Below, piece by piece: positions 6,455-14,021 of a stretch of DNA of 15,688 nt. Each line of letters opens with the position of its first letter. Position 1 is the first letter of the stretch. The position numbers and the translations under genes are program-made. Under the pieces are notes generated by a model. That model was not told where the DNA came from. It made no database searches and worked only from the letters and a program-made list of their open reading frames with translations. Source of the DNA: Alphaproteobacteria bacterium (GTDB lineage Bacteria; Pseudomonadota; Alphaproteobacteria; Micavibrionales; UBA2020); contig JAGXAX010000005.1 of NCBI GenBank assembly GCA_018971405.1, positions 1 to 15,688 of the forward strand. The letters are read 5' to 3'.

Positions 6455-7690
6455 ATGTATTTCGAATTCAGCCTGCGCGGCCTTCTTACCGCGCTTTTCA
6501 GGAAGAGGGACGTCTTTCTTCTGGTATTTTCCTTCGTGTTTCTGGCCGGCGGACTTTATGTGCTGCACCGGCCGCCGACGTACGAATCGAAGGGCTCCTT
6601 CCTTATCAGGTTCGACCAGGGAGCCTTGCCGGCGGCAGACAGCGCGGGCGACGGGCGGGGGATGGAGTTTTCCGGTGACGGACGCGCGGAGATGCTCCAG
6701 TCGAACGTCGCGCTGATCGAGAGCGACGATCTGCTGCAGGATGTCGTCCGCTCCGTTGGCGCGTCGAGAATATATCCGGGCATCGATGACGGAAAGGGGG
6801 CGGAAACGGCAGTTCTGTCGGCAGTCGCCCGTCTGCGCGCGAAGGGACTCAAGGTCGAGAGCGACCCGCGAAGCGACGTCATCGCGTTCAGCGTCTTCAA
6901 CGGCGATCCCGCAGTCGCGCGCGATGTCGCCGCACGCATCATGCAGGTGTTCACTGCGCGCCAGTCCGTCATCTTCGGCGCGCCGCACACGGTCTTCCTG
7001 CAGCAGCAGGCCGATGCCATGCGCGGGAAGATGGAGAGATCGGAGCAGGACTTGCGCGACTTCAAGCGGATGAACGGCATTACGCTGCTGGATGAGGAGG
7101 TCACGCAGCTCCTGGCGGAGAAGAAGGACTTATCGGTGCGCGCCTTTCAGGCCATGAGCGACGGGCAGGCCGTGATCGCCAGGCTGGAGAAGAACAGGGC
7201 GGAGATGGAGGCAACCTATCGTCCGGACAGCCCGGTCATACAGCGCATCGACGAGAGCCTGGCCGCCGCCCGCGCCGAGGCGCAGGAAGAGAACTCCGGC
7301 AATGGCGCTTTTGCCGCGCGCATCGCCGTCGTCGACAAACGGCTCGCCTTGCTGGAGGCAAACCGCAGGCGCTACCATGATCTGGAGCAGCGCGTCGCTC
7401 TCGACACGGAAAACTACAAGTTCTACCAGCTGCGCAATGACGAGGCGCGCGTGAGCGAACGGCTGAACCGCGAGAACATCACACGCATATCCGTCATCGA
7501 CAGGCCGGCGGTTCCACCGGAGCCGGTGAATGGGCACAGGGCGCTTTTTCTCTTCGCCGTCCTGATGGCGGCCTCGCTGCTCGGGCTCGGCGCGGTTATC
7601 TTTCTGGAACTCATCGACGATACGGTCGTTTTCAACGAGCAGGTCATCGCCGCCACCGGACTGCCTGTTCTCGCAAGCTTTGGGAGGTAA
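6455..7690 (+). CDS. Wzz/ExoP-like polysaccharide co-polymerase (chain-length and export protein)
   Basis: The product is 411 residues with the PCP layout. A short cytosolic start is followed by a first membrane helix (about 19-37, FLLVFSFVFLAGGLYVL), then a long periplasmic region with the opening PPTYESKGSFLIR and a predicted coiled coil (about 185-320: QQQADAMRGKMERSEQDLRDFKR, LAEKKDLSVR and later helices). The proline-rich IDRPAVPPEP (348-357) leads into the second helix (about 362-385) and a short cytosolic tail. It corresponds to the N-terminal, non-kinase part of ExoP, which sets polymer length and connects polymerisation to export. The tail ends ASFGR where ExoP would continue into its kinase domain; here that part is a separate gene starting 6 bp later. 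The start at 6455 has GAGG upstream. Confidence 0.85.
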   Translation: MYFEFSLRGLLTALFRKRDVFLLVFSFVFLAGGLYVLHRPPTYESKGSFLIRFDQGALPAADSAGDGRGMEFSGDGRAEMLQSNVALIESDDLLQDVVRSVGASRIYPGIDDGKGAETAVLSAVARLRAKGLKVESDPRSDVIAFSVFNGDPAVARDVAARIMQVFTARQSVIFGAPHTVFLQQQADAMRGKMERSEQDLRDFKRMNGITLLDEEVTQLLAEKKDLSVRAFQAMSDGQAVIARLEKNRAEMEATYRPDSPVIQRIDESLAAARAEAQEENSGNGAFAARIAVVDKRLALLEANRRRYHDLEQRVALDTENYKFYQLRNDEARVSERLNRENITRISVIDRPAVPPEPVNGHRALFLFAVLMAASLLGLGAVIFLELIDDTVVFNEQVIAATGLPVLASFGR

Positions 7691-7696
7691 AGGAAA

Positions 7697-8434
7697 ATGA
7701 AAAACATAGCCGCAGTGACATCGCCGGAAGATATCCATGAAGCGCCCGCGTTCCGGATACCGGAGACTCACCACGATCAGGCCGTTCCCGCGACGATAAG
7801 CCGCACGCTTTCGCCGGCCAGGCTTCTTTCCCTTCTTCATGCCGCGGAGAAAAGCGCGTCGGTTTCGGGAACGCCCGCGCTCCTTTTCATGGGCGCACAC
7901 AAGGGAGCTGGTGCGGATATCGTCGCCTTTGAGGCGGCCTATGCGGCGGCGCTGACGGGTAGGCGCGTGCTTTTTATCGACACGAACGGCAGCGCGTCGG
8001 ACACGATCCGGGAGATCAGGGGCAGGGTGCCGATGCCACTCAACGTCGGATCAGGCGGCGTCGAGAGCATAGCGCCGTTCGTGAACGTGCAGGGTACGTC
8101 GCTGTTCTTCGCGACGCTGGATGAATACGAGGAGCGCGACGCCTTCTTCCCCGATGGAAAAGCACATGGGAAAATTATTGACGAACTGCGCTCCGTCTTC
8201 GGCCTTATCGTCGTTTATGCCGAGGCAGGCGCGCAGAACCCGCTCGCCACGATTCTGAGCGGAATTGCCGACGCAAGCGTCCTTGTCGCCGAGGAGGGGA
8301 GCACTAGAATTCCCGTCATCGGCGACCTGCGCCGCCTCGTCGAGATGCATGGCGGGCGCGTCGCGGGCGTCGTGCTGAACAAATGCCGCTCCCACATTCC
8401 GCCTTCGTTATACAGGGCCCTTTTCGGCCTTTGA
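7697..8434 (+). CDS. BY-kinase-like partner of the PCP protein, with degenerate Walker motifs
   Basis: The product is 245 residues with a ParA/CpsD-like Rossmann pattern: PALLFMGAHKGAGADIVAFEAAYAAA (60-85), VLFID (91-95), a middle segment SLFFATLDEY, FGLIVVYAEAG (168-178), ADASVLVAEEGSTRI (191-205) and VAGVVLNKC (222-230). These are the positions of Walker A, Walker A', Walker B and the late beta strands of bacterial tyrosine kinases. The Walker A lysine and serine/threonine are absent (GAGAD instead of GEGKS), the Walker B aspartate is replaced (AEAG for DTPP), and there is no C-terminal tyrosine cluster. So it probably does not phosphorylate or bind ATP normally. It starts 6 bp after the PCP gene with AGGAAA as ribosome site. 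Likely role: structural or regulatory half of a split ExoP, similar in layout to the separate PCP and kinase proteins of some alphaproteobacteria (HfsA/HfsB, GelC/GelE). Function is inferred. Confidence 0.75.
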   Translation: MKNIAAVTSPEDIHEAPAFRIPETHHDQAVPATISRTLSPARLLSLLHAAEKSASVSGTPALLFMGAHKGAGADIVAFEAAYAAALTGRRVLFIDTNGSASDTIREIRGRVPMPLNVGSGGVESIAPFVNVQGTSLFFATLDEYEERDAFFPDGKAHGKIIDELRSVFGLIVVYAEAGAQNPLATILSGIADASVLVAEEGSTRIPVIGDLRRLVEMHGGRVAGVVLNKCRSHIPPSLYRALFGL

Positions 8435-8440
8435 AAGGCC
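8426..8440. terminator. Short inverted repeat at the junction of convergent genes
   Basis: GGCCTTTGAAAGGCC spans the stop of the plus-strand pseudokinase gene, 6 bp before the last codon of exoV. It could fold as a 5-bp GC-rich stem with a 5-nt loop on either strand. No T-run follows on either side, so a bidirectional terminator is only a possibility. The gap between the two stop codons is 12 bp. Confidence 0.2.
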
Positions 8441-8446
8441 GCGTCC

Positions 8447-9313
8447 TTAACGGAAATCTCTTTGCAGCAGGGCGATTTTGCCCAGCATGGCGTCGGTGAC
8501 GCGGTTCATTTCGCGGTCGGCGCTGAGCTGCGGCGCGACGCGCGCGAGGCGCGCGAGCCTGTGCGCAGCTGCATGGGTCAGTCCCTTGCACAGCAGACCC
8601 GCCAGAGGCGATCCGGCGATGGGCTTGCGCAGGACGGAGAGCCGCGCTTCTTCCAGACTCGATGGCCAGAGCCGGCACCAGTGGAGTTTCATGCCGAGCG
8701 CGCCCGCCCAGTCGAGCCATTTCCCGCGATGGATGCGATTCAGCGGCAGTAGTGGAACCCAGGGGATGCGCAACGCGTCTGCTGCGATGGCGCCGTGCAT
8801 TGCTTCTGCGATGACCATTGTCGAATTTTCCAGCTCATGCAGAACTGTCTCCACCGGCAGGCGGGGGTCGACGAGGTTTATGCCCGCGAGACGGCAGGCA
8901 GCCACCCAGTTTCCGCGGCGCATGCTTTCCCAATGCGGCATGAAGGAGATTGTGCGAGCAGCGGCGCGTGGCAGCGGCTTCCGGATTGTGCGCAAGAGGA
9001 TGGCAGGATCCCCCAGCCCCAGACCGTCGGGGAGCCCGAGCATTTTTGCCGTGCGCGGACCCCTGACGAAATATACATTCCAGTCCGGACGGGAGATGCG
9101 CGGGCGGTTGTGGTATTCCGGCACGAAGCCGGCGCCGAATACGACTTTTTTGACGTTCATTCCGTAGTTTTTTTCGCCGAGGATGGAGCCGATGCCGATG
9201 AAGACCGTGTTTTCATCGTCGTCGAAGAAGCCGGGAATCAGCTTAGGCCAGAGCCATGGGTTGAGTTCGTCGCCGAAATTCGGCTCCTTTCCCTTGAAGT
9301 AGGTGATTTTCAT
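8447..9313 (-). CDS. exoV: ExoV-type ketal pyruvyltransferase
   Basis: The product is 288 residues of the polysaccharide pyruvyltransferase family. The N-terminus MKITYFKG followed by NFGDELNPWLWPKLIPGFF (12-30) and FIGIGSILGEKN (38-49) is the ExoV signature. VVFGAGF, VRGPRTAKMLGL and GLGDPAILL follow, and then EAMHGAIAADALRIPW (170-185), where His173 lies in the conserved E-x-M-H-G motif of this family. ExoV transfers pyruvate from phosphoenolpyruvate to the terminal hexose of the lipid-linked repeat unit as a 4,6-ketal, in the cytosol. Length is slightly short of S. meliloti ExoV (about 316). The start at 9313 follows GGGGAAAGG. It is a single gene, convergent with the PCP pair and divergent from exoN. 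Presence of this gene predicts an acidic, pyruvylated polymer. Confidence 0.92.
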   Translation of the reverse strand: MKITYFKGKEPNFGDELNPWLWPKLIPGFFDDDENTVFIGIGSILGEKNYGMNVKKVVFGAGFVPEYHNRPRISRPDWNVYFVRGPRTAKMLGLPDGLGLGDPAILLRTIRKPLPRAAARTISFMPHWESMRRGNWVAACRLAGINLVDPRLPVETVLHELENSTMVIAEAMHGAIAADALRIPWVPLLPLNRIHRGKWLDWAGALGMKLHWCRLWPSSLEEARLSVLRKPIAGSPLAGLLCKGLTHAAAHRLARLARVAPQLSADREMNRVTDAMLGKIALLQRDFR

Positions 9314-9432
9314 CCTTTCCCCTTTTTTGCAGCGTGTTGAACGTCAGTCTGTTTGAACGCTTTCGCGTGACGGAACGTTCCCGAGCGCGCGGGCGTTCAT
9401 GCGCGGGGCTGGGATGTCGTATGGAGGATGTT
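9314..9432. promoter_or_regulatory. Divergent upstream region of exoV and exoN
   Basis: 119 bp separate the exoV and exoN starts. The region has two TTGAACG copies (9337-9343 and 9353-9359, 16 bp apart) and a perfect 10-bp palindrome GGAACGTTCC at 9372-9381. These may be regulator sites or -35 elements. No clear -10 box follows either TTGAAC at 16-18 bp. GGAGG at 9423-9427 is the ribosome site of exoN, 5 nt from its ATG. Confidence 0.35.
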
Positions 9433-10341
9433 ATGGGTCATGTTCCTGTTAAAGTGAAAAAGGCCGTCTTTCCTGTCGCGGGACTCGGAACGCGTTTCCT
9501 GCCCGCCACGAAGGTATTGCCCAAGGAAATGTTGGTGCTAGGCGACAAGCCGCTCATCCAGCATGCCTATGAAGAGGCGCGCGCGGCGGGGATCGAGGAG
9601 TTCGTTTTCGTCAGCAGCAGGGAAAAATCCCTGATCGAAAAACATTTCAGGCCGCACCGGCTGCTGCACCAGACGCTGGCGGCGCGCCATAAAACCGCCG
9701 AACTCGGACGTTTGCAGGACAGCACCGCGGACGATGGCAGGCTTTCGGTTATTTATCAGGATCAGCCGCTAGGGCTGGGGCATGCGGTGTGGTGCGCGCG
9801 GAAACTGATTGGCGACGAGCCTTTCGCCGTCATCCTGCCCGACGACGTTGTCATCGGCGGTTCCTGCCTTGCGCAAATGATCGAAGCTTACGGCGAGGTC
9901 GGCGGCAATCTTGTCGCCATCGAGAATGTTCCGCGCGCGGAAACCTGCAAATATGGCGTGCTTGACGTCGCGCGCGACGGCGCGCGGCTTGTTGAAGTCA
10001 GAGGACTGGTGGAAAAGCCGGACCCCGCGGAAGCACCATCGACGCTGGCGATCATCGGCCGCTATATCCTGCAGCCGCAGATTTTCGGACGGCTTGCTGT
10101 TGCCGGAAAAGGCGCGGGAGGCGAGATCCAGCTCACGGATTCACTCGCAGCGCTGATTGGCGCGCAGCCCTTCCATGGCTTTCGCTTCGAAGGCAGGCGC
10201 TATGATTGCGGCAGCAGCGCCGGCCTTCTCAAGGCCCACATCGCCTATGCCATCAATGACAACGGTGGCGCGGCCGGCCCGCTCGTGGAATTCCTGCGCG
10301 ACGCGCTCGGTTCCGCAAACGCCGCCGCAGCCGGAACCTAA
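9433..10341 (+). CDS. exoN: UTP-glucose-1-phosphate uridylyltransferase (ExoN/GalU)
   Basis: The product is 302 residues, the normal GalU/ExoN length. The nucleotide-binding loop VAGLGTRFLPATKVLPKEML spans residues 15-34. FVSSREKSLIEKHF, QDQPLGLGHAVWCA (109-122), LPDD (135-138), VEKPDP (193-198) and GEIQLTDSL (230-238) follow as in GalU. It makes UDP-glucose from UTP and glucose-1-phosphate in the cytosol, the donor for ExoA, L, M and O. The ATG at 9433 is preferred over 9334 and 9421 because GGAGG sits 5 nt upstream and because it gives the family start just before KKAVFPVAG. In S. meliloti exoN lies after exoO; here it has moved next to exoV. Its stop overlaps the stop of the convergent exoprotein gene by 4 bp (CTAA). 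Confidence 0.95.
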   Translation: MGHVPVKVKKAVFPVAGLGTRFLPATKVLPKEMLVLGDKPLIQHAYEEARAAGIEEFVFVSSREKSLIEKHFRPHRLLHQTLAARHKTAELGRLQDSTADDGRLSVIYQDQPLGLGHAVWCARKLIGDEPFAVILPDDVVIGGSCLAQMIEAYGEVGGNLVAIENVPRAETCKYGVLDVARDGARLVEVRGLVEKPDPAEAPSTLAIIGRYILQPQIFGRLAVAGKGAGGEIQLTDSLAALIGAQPFHGFRFEGRRYDCGSSAGLLKAHIAYAINDNGGAAGPLVEFLRDALGSANAAAAGT

Positions 10342-13300
10342 ACGACCAGGTTGCCGTGGCTGATGAGCGTCTGCTCATTCAGGTTCGGCTCGCTGAAGAT
10401 GGCGACGACCTGCGTCCATCCCGCGGCGCCGGCGTGCCCCGATAGGTCCACCTCCACGATGCTGTTATGGCCGCTCGTCACGACGTTGACGAAATTCGAC
10501 ACCGCCGCGCTTGCCGCCGGATTGTAGTGCCCGGAGAGGACGTCGGAAATATCGATCTTGTCGCCGTTCGCGGCCGAGAAGCCCCTGATGGTGTCAGCCC
10601 CGCTGCCGAGATTGGCGGCCTTGAAGACGAACGTGTCATGGCCGCCGGAAGCGCCGTAGAGCATGTTGCTGCCGTAGCCGAAAGTGATGGTTTCCCCTGT
10701 CGTGGCGGGAGGTTCTATCGTGACGTTCACCGTGCCGGTCGATGTATGGCCGGCGCTGTCTTGCCCCGTGTAGGTGAAGCTGTCCGTGCCGGTGAAGCCT
10801 GCTTTCGGCGCATAGGTGAAGGTGCCGTCCGAGGCTTCGGTGACGGTCGCGCCATGGGCGGTCGTCAGCGTTTCCGGCTTGACACTCAGGGAGAGTCCGC
10901 CCGGATCCGAATCCGGCCCGTTGCCGTTGTTCGCCAACACGTTGCCGAACATCGGCAAGTTTTCCATGCCTGTCCAGATATCCGTTTGGGCAATAGGGTT
11001 GACAGGCGGCGGATTGACGGCAACCGTCGCTGTTCCCGTTGCCGTAAGGCCGGCGCTGTCGTTTAGCGTATAGGTGAAGCTGTCTGTGCCGATGAAATTC
11101 GCCGCTGGCGTGTAGGTGAAGGTGCCGTCGGCGTTCTCGACCACAGTGCCTCCGTGCGCGCTCGCGAAGATGCCGGCGGTGACGTGCAGGGCGAGGCCGT
11201 TCGGGTCGGTGTCGTTCATCAGGACATCGCCAGTGATAGCATGGTTCTCCGTGCCGGTGAAGCTGTCCGGCGCGGCCACGGGCGGCGCATCGACCGTCAG
11301 TGTCACCAGACCGGACGATTTAAGGCCTGCGCTGTCGCTTAAGGTATAGTAGACGCTGTCCGTTCCCGCGAAGCCCGCCGCGGGTGTATAGGTGAAGCTG
11401 CCGTCCGCGCTTATCAGAAGGATGCCGCCGTGCGCGGTCGCGAAGGTGCCGGGCGCGACGCTTAAGGCCAGTCCGTTCTGGTCGGTGTCGTTGGTCAGCA
11501 CGTTGCCGGTGATGACATGGTTTTCCGCGCCGGTGAAACTATCTGGCGCAGCCACGGGCGGGCTGAGGGACGCAGCAGCGATGCCGAGCGTCGCCGTGCC
11601 GGTTGCCGTAAGGCCGGCGCTGTCGTTCAGCGTATAGGTGAAGCTGTCCGTGCCGGTGAAGTTCGCCGCTGGCGTGTAAGTGAACGTGCCGTTGGCGTTC
11701 ATGACGACACTTCCGCCGTGCGCGGTCGCGAACGTTCCGGCAGTGACGCTTAAGGCGAGGCCGTTCGGGTCGGTGTCATTGGTCAGCACATTGCCGGTGA
11801 CGGCATGGTTCTCCGTGCCGGTGAAGCTGTCCGGATTGGCAGCCGGCGGGGCAGAGGGAGGCGGCGGCGCGGTGACGGTACCCGTCGTTGCCTGCACGCC
11901 GACGGTGTTGTAGTCGGCAATGGTGTTCGGCGAGGCGTAGACCTGTACAGAGCTGATTTCCATCTGGGCGGGGAACGCGGTCGCGCTGTTCGGCGCACCC
12001 GGCCAGCTGCCCGCGCCGCCCACCGCAAGGTTCATCAGAAAGTACATCGCCTGGTGCATGTCGGCGGGCGTGGCTTCCTGACCGACCTGCTTCCCGTCGA
12101 CGTAGAAGGTGATGGTGTTCGGCTCCCAGTCGACGGCGTAGGTATGGAAGCCCGTCGTCATCGGAACCTGATAGGTGATGCCTATGGTGCCGTTGGTCTT
12201 GGAGTGCAGCGTCATGTAGTCGGTGGTCGGCTGGTTGCCGATCTCCTCCAGAAGGTCGATCTCCGGCGGCCACGACATGTTGGCGGGCAGCAGCCACAGC
12301 GCGGGCCACAGGCCTTGCCCCGCCGGCAGCTTCGCCGTGACTTCATAGAGGCCGTAGGTCTGCGCGAAGCTCGTGTAGGTGGTGAGCAGGCCGGACGTGT
12401 AGGGCAGCGTCGCGCCGTTGTTTGCCGCGGCCTCCGTCGCCAGCATCTGCGCGGTGGCCGGCGCTGCGGTGATCGTCAGCACGCCGTTGCTGACTGAAAG
12501 GGGGTTCACGCCGACGGTCGGGTCGGAATAGAACTCCGCCTCGTTGTTGCTCGGCAGCGTGCGCCCGCTGAAGGCCGCGGAGCCGGGTGTCGCGTAAGGG
12601 TAGGTCGTGTCCCACGTGCCGCCCTTGTTCAAAGATGATTCGAGGCTGAGTGTGGCGAAGCTCGGGTCGAACACCAGCGAATATCCCGCCGAGGGCGTTA
12701 TGCCGACGTTCTCCGTTCCCGTCGCCGTCGCGCCGCCGCTGTCCTGCACCGTGTAGGTGAAGCTGTCCGCGCCGACGTATCCCGCGGCAGGCGTGTAGGT
12801 GAAACTGCCGTTGGCGTTCTCGACGACGGTACCGCCGTGCGCGGTCGTCAGCGTTTCTGGCGCGAGGCTTAAAGTCAGGCCGTTGGGGTCCGAGTCGTTG
12901 GTCAGCACGTTGCCGGTGAGAGGCTGGTTTTCCGCGCCGGTGAAGGTTTCGGTTACGGCAACCGGCGGCAAGAGCGTCGTCGTTTGCGGCGCTTTCACGA
13001 CGACGTCAACCGCGCCCATCGACGTGAGGCCGCTGCCATCCGTCAGCGTGTAATTAAAGCTGTCCGTGCCGGTGAAATTCGCTGCGGGCGTGTAGGTGAA
13101 GCTGCCGCTGGAGTTCTCGACGACGGTGCCGCCGTGCGCGGTCATCAGCGTTTGCGGCGCAACGCTTAAGGCCAGGCCGCCGGGGCCGGTGTCGTTCGCC
13201 AGCACGTTGCCGGTGACGGCCTGGTTTTCCGCGCCGGTGAAGCTGTCGGACCCTGCTACGGGCGCCTGCACGCCACCGAGACCGTCACCTGCGATATGGC

Positions 13301-14021
13301 TCATGTCGAGACCGTAGAAGGTCGTCTGCCCCGCGCCCGTCGCCTGCGGGAGGCTTGTGCCGGACGTGGCGGATTCGCCGTCGAAGACGCCCGCCTTGAA
13401 ATAGAGCGGCAGATGGCCCCAGCTCGAATCGATCGAGGTGACGGAAGTGTAGGTGTCTCCGCCGACGATGATCTTGGCCGTCAGAGTGCTGCCTTGCGCC
13501 TCGATCACGTAGGAAAATGTCTGGTTGAGCCCGATGACGGGGGTTTTCCCCGCCGCGTCATGGAACTGGTACGTGTCCTGATGGCCGTTGTAGAGGGTAT
13601 TTTTGAAGTAGATTTTTCCGGCGTCATAGTAGATCTGGATCAACGCTTCGTTCGAGTTCTGCACCATCAGTTGGCCGACGATGACGCTGCCTTCAGCGCC
13701 GCTTGTGAGGGTGGGAACGCTGTTGACCGCGAGCGTCGCCGACATCGTGCCGCCCGTGGAAAGGGTCCAGCCTGCCGTGCCCTGTTCGTTCAGGCCGGAG
13801 CCGGTGCCGAAGGTGGCCGCCGTCGTCGCGCCGGAGACTGGCGCGGCGAACGTCATCGAACCGTCCGGATTGCCGTAGAAATAGGGTGACGCGTAGTCCG
13901 TCAGGGATGTCACAGTCGCGCCCGTGCCGCTTGTGCCGCCGGTGGCGTTTACGGGCAGGGTCAGGTCCCAGTCCGTGAGGTTGAAGTTGTTCGAGTTGTA
14001 GTCGATGGTGCTGTTCGGCAT
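10338..14021 (-). CDS. Giant type I-secreted glycan-active protein: PL7-like, Ig-like repeats, GH16, serralysin-type C-terminus
   Basis: The product is 1227 residues without an N-terminal signal peptide. Residues about 8-243 match the PL7 (alginate lyase 2) fold: FNLTDWDLTLPV, FAAPVSGATT, VIVGQL and YFKAGVF. Residues 254-345 and 353-441 are two Ig/cadherin-like repeats (PVA...DSFTGAEN...TGNVLTND...AHGG...FTYTPAA...GTDSFTYT). Residues about 447-697 are a GH16 domain with QGLWPALWLLP and PEIDLLEEIG; E587, D589 and E592 form the catalytic ExDxxE. A proline linker and four more repeats follow (725-815, 821-910, 913-1002, 1007-1103). The end carries one RTX-like turn (GASGGHDTFVF) and SGADTIRGFSAANGDKIDISD, typical of serralysin-type type I secretion tails. 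It probably leaves the cell unfolded through a PrsDE-like exporter and acts on the EPS, like ExsH or PlyA/PlyB of rhizobia. The start at 14021 follows GGGGGA. Transporter genes are not in the window. Confidence 0.88.
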   Translation of the reverse strand: MPNSTIDYNSNNFNLTDWDLTLPVNATGGTSGTGATVTSLTDYASPYFYGNPDGSMTFAAPVSGATTAATFGTGSGLNEQGTAGWTLSTGGTMSATLAVNSVPTLTSGAEGSVIVGQLMVQNSNEALIQIYYDAGKIYFKNTLYNGHQDTYQFHDAAGKTPVIGLNQTFSYVIEAQGSTLTAKIIVGGDTYTSVTSIDSSWGHLPLYFKAGVFDGESATSGTSLPQATGAGQTTFYGLDMSHIAGDGLGGVQAPVAGSDSFTGAENQAVTGNVLANDTGPGGLALSVAPQTLMTAHGGTVVENSSGSFTYTPAANFTGTDSFNYTLTDGSGLTSMGAVDVVVKAPQTTTLLPPVAVTETFTGAENQPLTGNVLTNDSDPNGLTLSLAPETLTTAHGGTVVENANGSFTYTPAAGYVGADSFTYTVQDSGGATATGTENVGITPSAGYSLVFDPSFATLSLESSLNKGGTWDTTYPYATPGSAAFSGRTLPSNNEAEFYSDPTVGVNPLSVSNGVLTITAAPATAQMLATEAAANNGATLPYTSGLLTTYTSFAQTYGLYEVTAKLPAGQGLWPALWLLPANMSWPPEIDLLEEIGNQPTTDYMTLHSKTNGTIGITYQVPMTTGFHTYAVDWEPNTITFYVDGKQVGQEATPADMHQAMYFLMNLAVGGAGSWPGAPNSATAFPAQMEISSVQVYASPNTIADYNTVGVQATTGTVTAPPPPSAPPAANPDSFTGTENHAVTGNVLTNDTDPNGLALSVTAGTFATAHGGSVVMNANGTFTYTPAANFTGTDSFTYTLNDSAGLTATGTATLGIAAASLSPPVAAPDSFTGAENHVITGNVLTNDTDQNGLALSVAPGTFATAHGGILLISADGSFTYTPAAGFAGTDSVYYTLSDSAGLKSSGLVTLTVDAPPVAAPDSFTGTENHAITGDVLMNDTDPNGLALHVTAGIFASAHGGTVVENADGTFTYTPAANFIGTDSFTYTLNDSAGLTATGTATVAVNPPPVNPIAQTDIWTGMENLPMFGNVLANNGNGPDSDPGGLSLSVKPETLTTAHGATVTEASDGTFTYAPKAGFTGTDSFTYTGQDSAGHTSTGTVNVTIEPPATTGETITFGYGSNMLYGASGGHDTFVFKAANLGSGADTIRGFSAANGDKIDISDVLSGHYNPAASAAVSNFVNVVTSGHNSIVEVDLSGHAGAAGWTQVVAIFSEPNLNEQTLISHGNLVV
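10713..11849 (-). repeat. Four tandem Ig/cadherin-like repeats (C-terminal block)
   Basis: Four units of about 90 codons encode residues 725-815, 821-910, 913-1002 and 1007-1103 of the exoprotein. The first three are close in protein and DNA and share the core DSFTG(A/T)ENH and AHGG; the core before the hydrophobic strand is LTND or, in the third, LMND. The last is divergent (DIWTGMENLPMFGNVLANN) and has an extra NGNGPDSD stretch. Such units form rigid beta-sandwich spacers in surface and secreted adhesins or enzymes. Confidence 0.85.
12699..13262 (-). repeat. Two tandem Ig/cadherin-like repeats (N-terminal block)
   Basis: Two units of about 90 codons encode residues 254-345 and 353-441, between the PL7-like and GH16 domains of the exoprotein. 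They share the same core as the downstream block (SFTGAENQ or TFTGAENQ, TGNVL, AHGGTVVEN, FTYTPAA, GTDSF or GADSF). The DNA of the two blocks is similar enough that recombination between units is plausible. Confidence 0.83.

Noticed and set aside
6425..6988. Minus-strand frame opposite the PCP gene
   Set aside because: It is antisense to a clear Wzz/ExoP-like protein, and its start lies inside that gene.
9334..9432. N-terminal extension of exoN from the ATG at 9334 (or 9421)
   Set aside because: The extension is Arg-rich and unlike GalU, while GGAGG and the family N-terminus support 9433.
10467..11066. Plus-strand frame of 199 codons opposite the repeat region
   Set aside because: It is one of several mirror frames produced by the repeated minus-strand units; the same pattern recurs at each repeat.
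10713..13262. Possible CRISPR-like or other non-coding tandem repeat array
   Set aside because: The period is about 270 bp and in frame, and it encodes Ig-like protein domains, so it is a coding repeat.
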